Source of the DNA: Lewinella sp. LCG006
GTDB lineage: Bacteria; Bacteroidota; Bacteroidia; Chitinophagales; Saprospiraceae
Length of the DNA: 64,000 bases
Assembly: GCF_040784935.1 (NCBI RefSeq)
Contig: NZ_CP160680.1
Location: 6,925,802 to 6,989,801 of the forward strand
Direction of reading: 5' to 3'
In this document: piece after piece, positions 33,942 through 42,200 of the stretch
Numbering within the stretch: position 1 is the stretch's first letter
How the letters are laid out: the number at the start of each line of letters is the position of its first letter
Position numbers and translations under genes: made by a program
The notes under the pieces: model-generated
What the model was told of the DNA's origin: nothing
The model's input: only the letters and a program-made list of their open reading frames with translations
Databases searched by the model: none

Positions 33942-34667
33942 ATGGGAAGAAAAATCGAAGGACAATCACTGGGAGCTTATCAAGGAACTATTCGTGTGGA
34001 TGGCAAGGAATACGCTTATGCCCAAGCCTTACAATTGGCATTTGATGATCTTTCCAATTCAGAGGTAAGCATCCCACAATTGGATTTTCAGGTATCGTCT
34101 TTGTCAGAGGGCCTGGAAGTGTTTGCCTTTTGGCGTCCGCAAGGTTTCGACTTCCTGCAATACAATCCGGAAGTATGGCTCTACCGCTACAAACGCTCAA
34201 CGCGAGTGGCTGAAGGCCGAACGATCAAGCGCAAGAAATTTGTCCACCCGGTTCACTTGTGGGGCGAAAAATACAGTGGCAGTAATCTGTATTCCGGGAG
34301 GCCTGATATTACCAATAAGAAACAGCATGAAGATGATCCCAAAGTACCCTTGCTCGATCCACCACGCCGCGAATCAGAATGGGATTGCCCTACTGCTCCT
34401 TTTGCAAAGCTGCTTTTAGAAACCGACTGGGACAAGTGGTTCCGAGAATTAAGGCCCGCAGGACATGGTACTTTACATCCCTACAATGCCGCAGAGAAAG
34501 AAATATTCCGCTTCGGGATCGTCATCGACAATCCCAACGAAGAGAACAATACCCGTTACCGAAAGCTCCACGGGCCGATGTCTAATTCCGAGTTGGTGAT
34601 AACGAAGAATGAAGAAGGGCTAAGATGGTTCGTCAATGACGTTCCGTATAGCCGTCGTGGAACTTAG
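33942..34667 (+). CDS. Hypothetical protein, 241 aa
   Basis: A soluble, aromatic-rich protein with long loops and beta strands (ALQLAFDDLS; SIPQLDFQVSSL; GLEVFAFWRPQGFDF). No signal or membrane helix and no recognised family. It sits between the fibre genes and a strongly structured intergenic element. A second jelly-roll-like or minor capsid protein is possible. The basic patch GRTIKRKKFVHPVH could bind nucleic acid. Confidence 0.55.
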   Translation: MGRKIEGQSLGAYQGTIRVDGKEYAYAQALQLAFDDLSNSEVSIPQLDFQVSSLSEGLEVFAFWRPQGFDFLQYNPEVWLYRYKRSTRVAEGRTIKRKKFVHPVHLWGEKYSGSNLYSGRPDITNKKQHEDDPKVPLLDPPRRESEWDCPTAPFAKLLLETDWDKWFRELRPAGHGTLHPYNAAEKEIFRFGIVIDNPNEENNTRYRKLHGPMSNSELVITKNEEGLRWFVNDVPYSRRGT

Positions 34668-34675
34668 ATGATGCC

Positions 34676-34782
34676 TAAGCGCAAGGGCGGCGTACCCTAA
34701 GAGGTCGCCATTCGTTGGCGATCTACCCTAAGAGGTCGTCCTTCGTGGACAACCTACCCTAAGGTGCCGCCCCTTGCACTTA
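34676..34782. ncRNA. Multi-branched structured element with three TACCCTAAG linkers
   Basis: An outer stem (TAAG.GCAAGGGCGGC at 34676-34691 with GCCGCCCCTTGC.A.CTTA at 34766-34782) encloses two hairpins. The hairpins are AGGTCGCCA/TGGCGATCT (34702-34724) and AGGTCGTCC/GGACAACCT (34733-34755). The single-stranded linker TACCCTAAG occurs three times (34693, 34724, 34755), once at each junction. No known RNA family is recognised. It could be a structured RNA, a packaging signal or a single-strand DNA origin. Confidence 0.55.
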
Positions 34783-34802
34783 GTGCGCTAAAAACAAGAT
34801 GA

Positions 34803-35381
34803 ATGACCACCTACACTATCCACGCAGGTCAAAAAAACTTTCGTCCCTACGAACCCATTTGGCCAATATGGAAACCCGGCGGTTTTTCAATATCCGGTAA
34901 ATTCCTGCCAGGCGGCTGGTGCAGCGAGGAAGAATGGAGTTACAAGGACGAACAAGGAAATATCGTAGTCGACCGTGACATAGATGACTGGCAGAAAATA
35001 GGAGGCATTACCAATTTTTGGTCAGCGAACTCAAGTCAAACGGCAATGTTCGCTTTCTCCTTCGGGAAAGATTATGAAACCTACAAGATAACACCCTACA
35101 CCAACCCCAAAAAAGGAAGGTTTATAGCTGGCAAACCGATCCTCGTTGAATCGAATGAAAGTTGGAAGCTGGATTGTGATTTTGAAGAAACACAAGCCAT
35201 TTATCAGATGGCGAGTGAAGGCAGCAAGTCGCCCGTTCAAACACACTATTTCGACCCATTTTGGTTAGGTCGAAGAGTTGGCACTTTCGCCGCTGGAAAA
35301 AATAACAGTCCGGGCCCATACGGTGGTCGAGCAATCAAGAAAATGAGTATTGACATCGAATTTAAAATAACTAAACAATGA
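34803..35381 (+). CDS. Hypothetical protein, 192 aa
   Basis: A soluble beta-rich protein with Trp/Gly-rich loops (WPIWKPGGFSISGKFLPGG; NFWSANSSQTAMFAFSFG). No signal or membrane helix. Its start is at 34803; an ATG at 34799 is in another frame. The 3' end overlaps the next gene by 4 bp (ATGA). The size and strand pattern would suit a jelly-roll-type capsid or spike protein, but I recognise no family. Confidence 0.5.
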   Translation: MTTYTIHAGQKNFRPYEPIWPIWKPGGFSISGKFLPGGWCSEEEWSYKDEQGNIVVDRDIDDWQKIGGITNFWSANSSQTAMFAFSFGKDYETYKITPYTNPKKGRFIAGKPILVESNESWKLDCDFEETQAIYQMASEGSKSPVQTHYFDPFWLGRRVGTFAAGKNNSPGPYGGRAIKKMSIDIEFKITKQ

Positions 35382-35812
35382 AACGTTTCCCTCTCTTTTT
35401 TACCATTATTTCCGCACTGGCGGCCTTTATCGGCATCTTCCGCGAGGACTTTGGCTCCGCTATCCAGCAAGCCGTTGAGCCGGTGGAAGTACAAACTTTC
35501 GCTGACCTAGCCACTCAAGCCGAAAGCCAGGGCAAAGTATTCATTTGCGACTACTCCGTACAAGCCGTGGAAGTCCGCTACGACACCCTCAAAATTGGCA
35601 ACTTTCCGGCCCTGCCGACCACCGATCGCTACCACCAGGATAAGCCCTACATCGTCAAGTTTCCCGGCAAGAAAGGCCCACCGATCGCAACACTTTTACA
35701 GATCGTTCCTCCGCAGGAGAAAGGTGCAAAGGTGGTAGCCATTTCAAGCGTAGCACGCATAGATAAGACTTGCAAAATCTACGATTTCTTTCCTCCAGTG
35801 GAGGAGGAATAA
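35378..35812 (+). CDS. Hypothetical N-terminally anchored protein, 144 aa
   Basis: It overlaps the preceding stop. One N-terminal hydrophobic segment (LFFTIISALAAFIGIF) is an anchor or uncleaved signal. An external domain with two Cys (FICDYS; KTCKIYDFF) follows. No family is recognised. It probably lies in the inner membrane with the domain outside. Confidence 0.55.
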   Translation: MKRFPLFFTIISALAAFIGIFREDFGSAIQQAVEPVEVQTFADLATQAESQGKVFICDYSVQAVEVRYDTLKIGNFPALPTTDRYHQDKPYIVKFPGKKGPPIATLLQIVPPQEKGAKVVAISSVARIDKTCKIYDFFPPVEEE

Positions 35813-35823
35813 ACCCTTACCCC

Positions 35824-36045
35824 ATGGAAAGCTCTCTGCACATGAAAACAAATATTACCGATGTCGCCTTGTTGGGGACTTCGATCACGGCGGGCTTTAG
35901 TGGTCTGCTCAACGACTACGGTGGCTTTATGGTCACCCTGGGGGGAGCCATCTTGTTGGGGGTGATCCGCTGGAATGAACACAAGGCCAATATGCGCCTA
36001 ATGAAAATCAAGGAAGAACAGCTCCGCCGCGAGCTGGATAAATAA
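35824..36045 (+). CDS. Small membrane protein, 73 aa (holin-like topology)
   Basis: I chose the ATG at 35824; the frame is open upstream, but inside the previous gene. It has two short hydrophobic stretches (VALLGTSITAGFSGLL; GFMVTLGGAILLGVI) and then a charged amphipathic helix (NMRLMKIKEEQLRRELDK). Two helices plus a charged tail resemble phage holins or small scaffolds. It stands before the subtilisin gene by 20 bp. Confidence 0.5.
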   Translation: MESSLHMKTNITDVALLGTSITAGFSGLLNDYGGFMVTLGGAILLGVIRWNEHKANMRLMKIKEEQLRRELDK

Positions 36046-36065
36046 CACTTTAAAAACGCGCTTGA

Positions 36066-37694
36066 ATGAAAAAGCTATTTACGCTCCTGCTTTTTGCAAT
36101 AGCCTCTTTTGTGCAGAGCTTTGCCCAGCCAGTGGCCGAAACGCCAGAGGCTTATGAAGCCCTCAAAACGTACTACGAAGAGTATGTACGTCTTCAACTC
36201 AATGAGTTTGACTTTACCATACCGGCCAATGAACGCATTTTGTTGGCTCCATCGGCTTATAGCCAGGCATCAGGCAACTGGGCGACCGATTGGCACGGCA
36301 CGGCCAACAATGCTGCATGGATACGAGCCAATGCACAGCGAAAGATCGCCGTCTTTGTGCTCGATACCGGAGCCGGGTACACCAACAGCCGCATGAATGC
36401 CGCATGGTGGCGCGAGAAAGGACGCAGCTTCACTGGGGAGCAAAACACCATTGATGTTCAGTCGCATTCTACTCACGTCAGCTCTTCCATTGGTGGTGTT
36501 GATCCGAACAAACCCATTGGGCTGGCCGCTGAGCTGGTCAAAATGGGTCTACTGAAGATCATCCCTTATAAGGTACTCAACGATCAGGGCAGTGCCTACA
36601 CCAGTTGGATTGTAGCGGGCATCGAGGCGGTGATCGCCGAAGCCATCGAACTACAAAAGCAAGGCTATTTCTGTATCATCAACCTCTCGTTGGGCGGACG
36701 TGGCCAAAGTGCGGCCATGGATGCCGTGATCCAAAAAGCCGAAGATGCCGGGATTCTAGTCTTTGCCGCAGCGGGTAATGGCGGGAGCCCCAATGTAGGC
36801 ACGCCAGCCAATGGTCCCGGAGCCGTAGCAGTAGCCGCACATGATCGCAATGGCAAGAAAGCCAGCTTTTCCGACTATGGTAAAGAAATCGAAACCGCAG
36901 CGGCAGGCGTCCGCATCCTAGGGCTTTTGCCCAATGAAGGCGAAGGCGAATACGACGGTACCAGCATGGCCACCCCAACGGCGGCGGCTTGTGCGGCCAT
37001 CATCGCCAGTACTCACCCGGAGCTGGACAGCGAAGGCGTCAAAGCCATTCTTTTTGACAAGGTCTACGACATTGACCCCGAAGGTTGGGACCAGTACACC
37101 GGCCATGGCTCCTTTGTCCTTGATCTTTTGATCAATGATCCTACGCCTCCGGATAACCCCGACGATCCAGATACACCCGACAAACCAGAACAACCAGAAG
37201 AGCCAGAATTTACCAGCACCTTGACCTACGAGGTCAATGGCGAAAAGATGTACTACCGCAGCCAATCCGAGCGCAAATTTGAAGCACTGGAATTGAATGA
37301 CATGGTGGTCACCGTCTCCGGAAAAGGAAACACCGATCGCGTCTACGACCAAAACGATACTTGGACGAAGAACTATTTCAAGAATACACGCCTGATCATT
37401 CCCGATGACCCTACGTGGGGCCATTGCTTGACGACCTACTGGTCGGGCCAGTTCTACGAATACACCAGCCGCAACCAGGGCATTGGTGCCCAAGTTACCG
37501 CCGCAAAAGGTACCGACGAAGAAGGTCGAAACTGCCTTCAGTACACCTTTGATCGTGCCGAAACCGTTCAGATCACCAGCTTCACCAACGACAAAGGATT
37601 GACCATCCTGACCGCACAAACTGAACACGGCCAGGTGATGGCCATCCGTAAACCACAACGAAAAGGCTTTTTGCGGAGGATTTTCTCCCGCTAA
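36066..37694 (+). CDS. Subtilisin-like serine protease in the virion block
   Basis: A 542-aa protein with a signal peptide (cleavage after QSFAQ). An S8 domain has the triad Asp near 99 (FVLDTGAG), His near 137 (SHSTHVSSSIGG) and Ser near 300 (YDGTSMATPTAAA). The oxyanion Asn is in FAAAGNGGS. A Pro/Asp-rich linker (PPDNPDDPDTPDKPEQPEEP) leads to a beta domain of about 150 residues. Unlike the 18252 protease it has no T9SS sorting domain, and its base composition matches the virion genes. It could mature virion proteins or degrade a surface layer at entry or release (inference). Confidence 0.8.
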   Translation: MKKLFTLLLFAIASFVQSFAQPVAETPEAYEALKTYYEEYVRLQLNEFDFTIPANERILLAPSAYSQASGNWATDWHGTANNAAWIRANAQRKIAVFVLDTGAGYTNSRMNAAWWREKGRSFTGEQNTIDVQSHSTHVSSSIGGVDPNKPIGLAAELVKMGLLKIIPYKVLNDQGSAYTSWIVAGIEAVIAEAIELQKQGYFCIINLSLGGRGQSAAMDAVIQKAEDAGILVFAAAGNGGSPNVGTPANGPGAVAVAAHDRNGKKASFSDYGKEIETAAAGVRILGLLPNEGEGEYDGTSMATPTAAACAAIIASTHPELDSEGVKAILFDKVYDIDPEGWDQYTGHGSFVLDLLINDPTPPDNPDDPDTPDKPEQPEEPEFTSTLTYEVNGEKMYYRSQSERKFEALELNDMVVTVSGKGNTDRVYDQNDTWTKNYFKNTRLIIPDDPTWGHCLTTYWSGQFYEYTSRNQGIGAQVTAAKGTDEEGRNCLQYTFDRAETVQITSFTNDKGLTILTAQTEHGQVMAIRKPQRKGFLRRIFSR

Positions 37695-37731
37695 GCCCTT
37701 CTCTCTTTTACTTTATCAAAACGCGTTTAAC

Positions 37732-38178
37732 ATGAAGACTTTATTGAAAAAAGTAGCGAAAAAAGTAGCATTGCTTTTCAGCCTGCTTCTCATCGGAGGA
37801 ATGGTGTTTGCCCAAACGGGTGAATTGCCTCCGCTGCCTACGCCCGAAGATGGTGTAGACAAATACCTCCCCTGGGTAGATCTGCTCTACGGAGCCTTTG
37901 TCTTGATCGGTGGATGGCTTTCCGCCTTTATTCCCGGTTTCCGAAACATTCCGGATAAAGCCTGGCGAATTGCCGCCATTGCCCTGGTGGGTGCTGGTAT
38001 CTTCCTGATCGGTGGTTGGTCCAATGGCCTCAGCTTGATCTTTGCCTATTTGATTGCCACCAAGGTCTACGAGCTATTCGTCAAACGCATCGCACCGACA
38101 CCGGATACGCCTGGTGATATTGTCCGCAAAGAAAAACTGCTCAAAGCGAGCAAGCAAGAACTGAAGTCCGCAGCCTAG
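37732..38178 (+). CDS. Membrane protein with signal peptide and two helices
   Basis: A 148-aa protein with a signal peptide (LLFSLLLIGGMVFAQ) and a short outside segment. Two or three hydrophobic helices follow (LPWVDLLYGAFVLIGGWLSA; IAAIALVGAGIFLIGGWSNG; LSLIFAYLIATKVYELF), then a basic cytoplasmic tail. No family is recognised. It is the last gene of the membrane/virion block before the DNA-modification genes. Confidence 0.6.
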   Translation: MKTLLKKVAKKVALLFSLLLIGGMVFAQTGELPPLPTPEDGVDKYLPWVDLLYGAFVLIGGWLSAFIPGFRNIPDKAWRIAAIALVGAGIFLIGGWSNGLSLIFAYLIATKVYELFVKRIAPTPDTPGDIVRKEKLLKASKQELKSAA

Positions 38179-38248
38179 TTTTCGCATTTGATTATTGTTT
38201 GTTACAGCTTGCTGTCTTAGGGCAGCAAGCTGATTTTACAACTTATCC

Positions 38249-38992
38249 ATGAGCAAGCAAGCCTACTCACTCAATCAGGAAATTGCCCGTTTTGTCCTCG
38301 ATAAAGCTGCCAGTGGCGAGCCTTACACGCAGGAACAATTAGCCTACGTCAATCAGTACGTGGGCTTTGGTGGTATGTGGAATTACGACGAAGCCCTCAC
38401 CAAAGAGCGGGGACTGTACGAGTATTACACCCCGGCAGAAGTCGTCGCCAAAATGGTGGGCCTGGCTTATCGCTACGGTTATCAATCGGGACCAGTCCTG
38501 GAGCCGAGCTGCGGTATTGGTCGCTTCCTCCACTATTTCGATCCGAAGGAGAAAGTCACCGGCATCGAGCTGGACGAAATCAGCTCCCTGATCGCTAAGG
38601 CCAACTTTCCCGCTTACAATATCCGCCATCAATCGTTCAACTCCCTTTTTGTCGATCGGCGCGGGAATAGCCAGGCGTATAAATCGGAATACCAACTGGT
38701 GATCGGCAATCCACCCTACGGCGACTTTGCCGGAAAAGGCACCCAAGTCGAAAAGCGGAGCACCAAGGCCAATACCTACGTGGACTACTTCATCACCCGT
38801 GGACTGGATTTGCTACTACCCGGAGGCTTGTTGATCTACATCATTCCTTCCGGTTTTCTGGATGGAAAAGAAACCGAAGTCAAGGCCAATATTTTGGCGA
38901 AAGCCGAGCTGTTGGATGCCTACCGGCTCCCCAAAAGCATTTTCACCCAAACCGACATTCAAACCGACATTGTCGTGTTCAAAAAGAAGTAA
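38249..38992 (+). CDS. N6-adenine DNA methyltransferase
   Basis: A 247-aa class I methyltransferase. The SAM-binding motif I is EPSCGIGRF (85-93) and the catalytic motif IV is NPPY (154-157). The N-terminal part (NQYVGFGGMWNY) matches the TaqI/DarB-like methylase family found with giant plasmid and phage helicases. No target-recognition domain is visible, so specificity may come from the partner helicase 220 bp downstream. It probably protects element DNA from restriction, as DarB does for phage P1. Confidence 0.85.
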   Translation: MSKQAYSLNQEIARFVLDKAASGEPYTQEQLAYVNQYVGFGGMWNYDEALTKERGLYEYYTPAEVVAKMVGLAYRYGYQSGPVLEPSCGIGRFLHYFDPKEKVTGIELDEISSLIAKANFPAYNIRHQSFNSLFVDRRGNSQAYKSEYQLVIGNPPYGDFAGKGTQVEKRSTKANTYVDYFITRGLDLLLPGGLLIYIIPSGFLDGKETEVKANILAKAELLDAYRLPKSIFTQTDIQTDIVVFKKK

Positions 38993-38995
38993 GCC

Positions 38996-39205
38996 ATGGA
39001 ACAATTAGCCGCCCTGCAAGCCATCATTCGCGAAGAAAGCGAGCAGTTGATCTGCCAAACGCACCCCGAAGTCTGTGCGCTTCGTGATGCCAATTATGCC
39101 CGCCTGGAAGAGCTGGTCATAGATCGACTACTGGGCAATGAGGAAGAAGAAATATCTGTCCAGACGGCACTTGCTGAGCTGGAACAGGAACTAGGTCACG
39201 TGTAA
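38996..39205 (+). CDS. Small acidic protein between methylase and helicase, 69 aa
   Basis: An acidic helical protein (QAIIREESEQLICQTHPEVC; LAELEQELGHV) with two Cys. It has 3 bp to the methylase stop and 10 bp to the helicase start, so all three are co-translated. It may be an adaptor between the two enzymes. No family is recognised. Confidence 0.55.
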   Translation: MEQLAALQAIIREESEQLICQTHPEVCALRDANYARLEELVIDRLLGNEEEEISVQTALAELEQELGHV

Positions 39206-39215
39206 ACTATCAGTT

Positions 39216-42200
39216 ATGAGTACCTTAATTGGAAAGAACTATAAGGGTGTTGAAATTTACGAGAACCATGCCGGATGGCGCTACAAGAACGAAGCAGATG
39301 GATTAACCTACCAGAAAGTTCATACCAATTCACAAGGTGGTCGTCAGGTGCCAGTGAACCCTAATGATCCTGAATTTTTGGTTGTTGGTGAACCACGGGA
39401 AATTTTCTCTGGCGAATACTTTGTAGCATCTCCCGATAAGGTGCTCGGGGAAATAATCACCCATAACCCCAATACGGGCCGTGAGCTGACCGACCAATTC
39501 GGCAAGCCCAGGCCCGAAGTACGGGGCACAATGGCGGAGGCCATGGCCCGCATCAAGGCACCCGTAGCCAAACGCTACGATCACTTCTTTGATGCCACCG
39601 TGCTGCCCGTGCGTGCTCCGGAGAAGAAGACGGGCCGTATCGCTAAAGTCATTGCCCAGTCCAAAGCCGAAAATACAGCCAAACAAGATCGCGGCTATTC
39701 CTGCTCCACCAATCTGCAATGCCTGGAGGAAACGATTGAGAAATACAATCCCGGCATCAGCCGTGAAGAAATTGAGGTGTGGGTGACCTACCAGGCCGGT
39801 CAAGGGCTTTACGATCGCAGCGTCATCGACAACAACGAATGGGGCAAATACCTCATCGAGGAACCCAATTACCAAGCCTGGCACCAGGCCGGACTGGTAG
39901 CTTACGATGGCCAGGCCTACATCCCACAAGTGCTTTACTATTCCGGAAACATTTACGATAAGATCGTCGCTGCTAAAGCCAGCGAAGCGGCCATTGTCAG
40001 TGAAATTGGTGAAGAGGGCTACCGCGAGCAGCTCCAACGCCTGGAAGCCGCCAAGCCCAAAGCGCTTTACCTCACCGACGATGAAAGCCAAAAGCTTTTC
40101 CTCAGTCCTTTTGATAAAATCTGGCAGGACATTGAGATTACCGAACTGGCCGATGGCACCCAAGTCGATCCCAAGACCAGTATTAGTAGCATTTTCTATT
40201 CGGAATACCTGAAGAACCTATCCCGCGAAGAACTGACCCTGGAAAAGAAATCCACCACCGCCTGGGAGATTTACCAGTATTGGATCAAAAAAGAGCGCCG
40301 TCCACGGGGCAAAAACGATAGCGAATGGGCCAGCATCCGCCGCAATGTAACCCTGATCGGCAGCCACCACTTTGATCAGTTTTTGCTCAATAGCCTAACT
40401 GAGGAGGACAAGGCCAAGATCGCCTATTTGTGGAACCGCAAGTCGAACAACTACCAGGACATTGATTACTCGCGCATCCCGGTGGGCTTTCGTATGGGCA
40501 CCATGTTCAAAGGAGGAAGCCTGTCTATCCGTCCAGCGCAGCGCGAAGGAGTCGCCTTTATGAATCACCGGGGCACCGGCATCGTCGCTTACGATGTGGG
40601 TGTAGGTAAGACCATGACGGCCATTTTGGGCATCAGCGATGGTTTTGAAAAAGGATTGTTCAAACGGCCTTTGGTGGTGGTGCCCCAAAAGGTCTACAAC
40701 AAATGGATCGCGGAGATCATCGGGGTAAAAGCCGATAAGATCATCAAGCAAAAAGGTAAAGTCATTGCCAAGCCCGGAGACATCATCTCCGAAGGGATAC
40801 TACCACACATTGAGATCAACGATTACGATAACCTGGGCGTCAACTTCATCAGTCGGGCCGTGGACGAAAACGGGGTGGCCAAAACGGTAGCGGAGTATTC
40901 CGTGACCATGGTGACTTACGAAGGTTTGATGAAAATTGGGTTCAACCCCAATACCGAAAAAGACCTGGCCGGTCGCCTCAAAGCCATGCTCTCCCAAGGT
41001 GAATCCGGACGAGCTGCGGCCATCGTCGAACAGAAAGCCGAAGAATGGGTGGATGCCGCCCTGGCCGAAACCGAGCTGGACATCGAGGAGATGGGCATTG
41101 ATGCCATCATCGTGGATGAAACGCACAACTTCCGCAACCTCTTCATGGAGGTGAAAGGCGATGTGGGCGAAGACGGCGAGCGGGAAGCCAAGCACTTCTT
41201 CAGCGGTGGCAGTGGCCAGCCTTCCAGCCGGGCACTCAAGCTGTTTATGCTGAACGCCTACGTGCACGACAACAACAACCGCCGCAACACCTTTGGCCTG
41301 ACGGCAACGCCCTTTACCAACCGCGCCACCGAGATTTACTCCATGATGGCCCACTACGATTACCAGGGGCTCAAAGACTTTGATGTGTACAACATCGCCC
41401 AATTTTGTAGCAAGTACATCGACGAAACGCTGGAAAGCACCTGGACGGCAGCGGGTAAGTTTGAGATCAATGCGGTGATACGAGGGTACAACAATCTACC
41501 GTCGTTGCAGTCGATGATCTTCCGCTCGATCAACTACAAGACCGGCGAAGAGGCCAATATTCAGCGTCCGGAGAAAGTGATCCTACCGCTGACCAACGAT
41601 GAAAACGGCGTTCCCCTGGAAGCGCAGTACATGGTGGACACCAAGCTGACACCCTCCACCAAGCAGGAATATTGGCTCAAGCAAATCCAGCTCTTTGCCA
41701 GTAAAGACCGTAGTGTCAGAAGCGATAGCGTCCTTTCGGGCTTTTATCCCGAGGATGAGAAAGGCAATGTGCCTGGTCAGGTGCTTATCGCGCTGAATGC
41801 TTCGCGGACGGTAACGTTTTCACCTTACGCCTTGCGTTTGGGCGGGGATGCGCAGTCAGACCTGAGCAAAGTAACGCCCGAGGAATTTGTGGATGGCTCG
41901 CCCAAGATCAAGTACGTCTGTGAGTGCATACGCACCGTCAAGCAGTACCACGAAGCGCAGGGCACACCCGTTTCTGGCCAGATCATCTATGCCGATCGCG
42001 GTACCGAATGGTTTGGGCACATCAAGCAGTATTTGGTGGAGAACGTCGGTTATGCCGATAAGGAAGTGGCCATCTTTTACGGAAAAGTCAGCAAAGGTCG
42101 TCGGGAAACCATCAAGGAAGGATTTTTGGATGGGAAGATCAAGATCATCATCGGTTCTTCAACCATGCGCGAAGGCGTAGATCTGCAAAAGTTCGGCACC

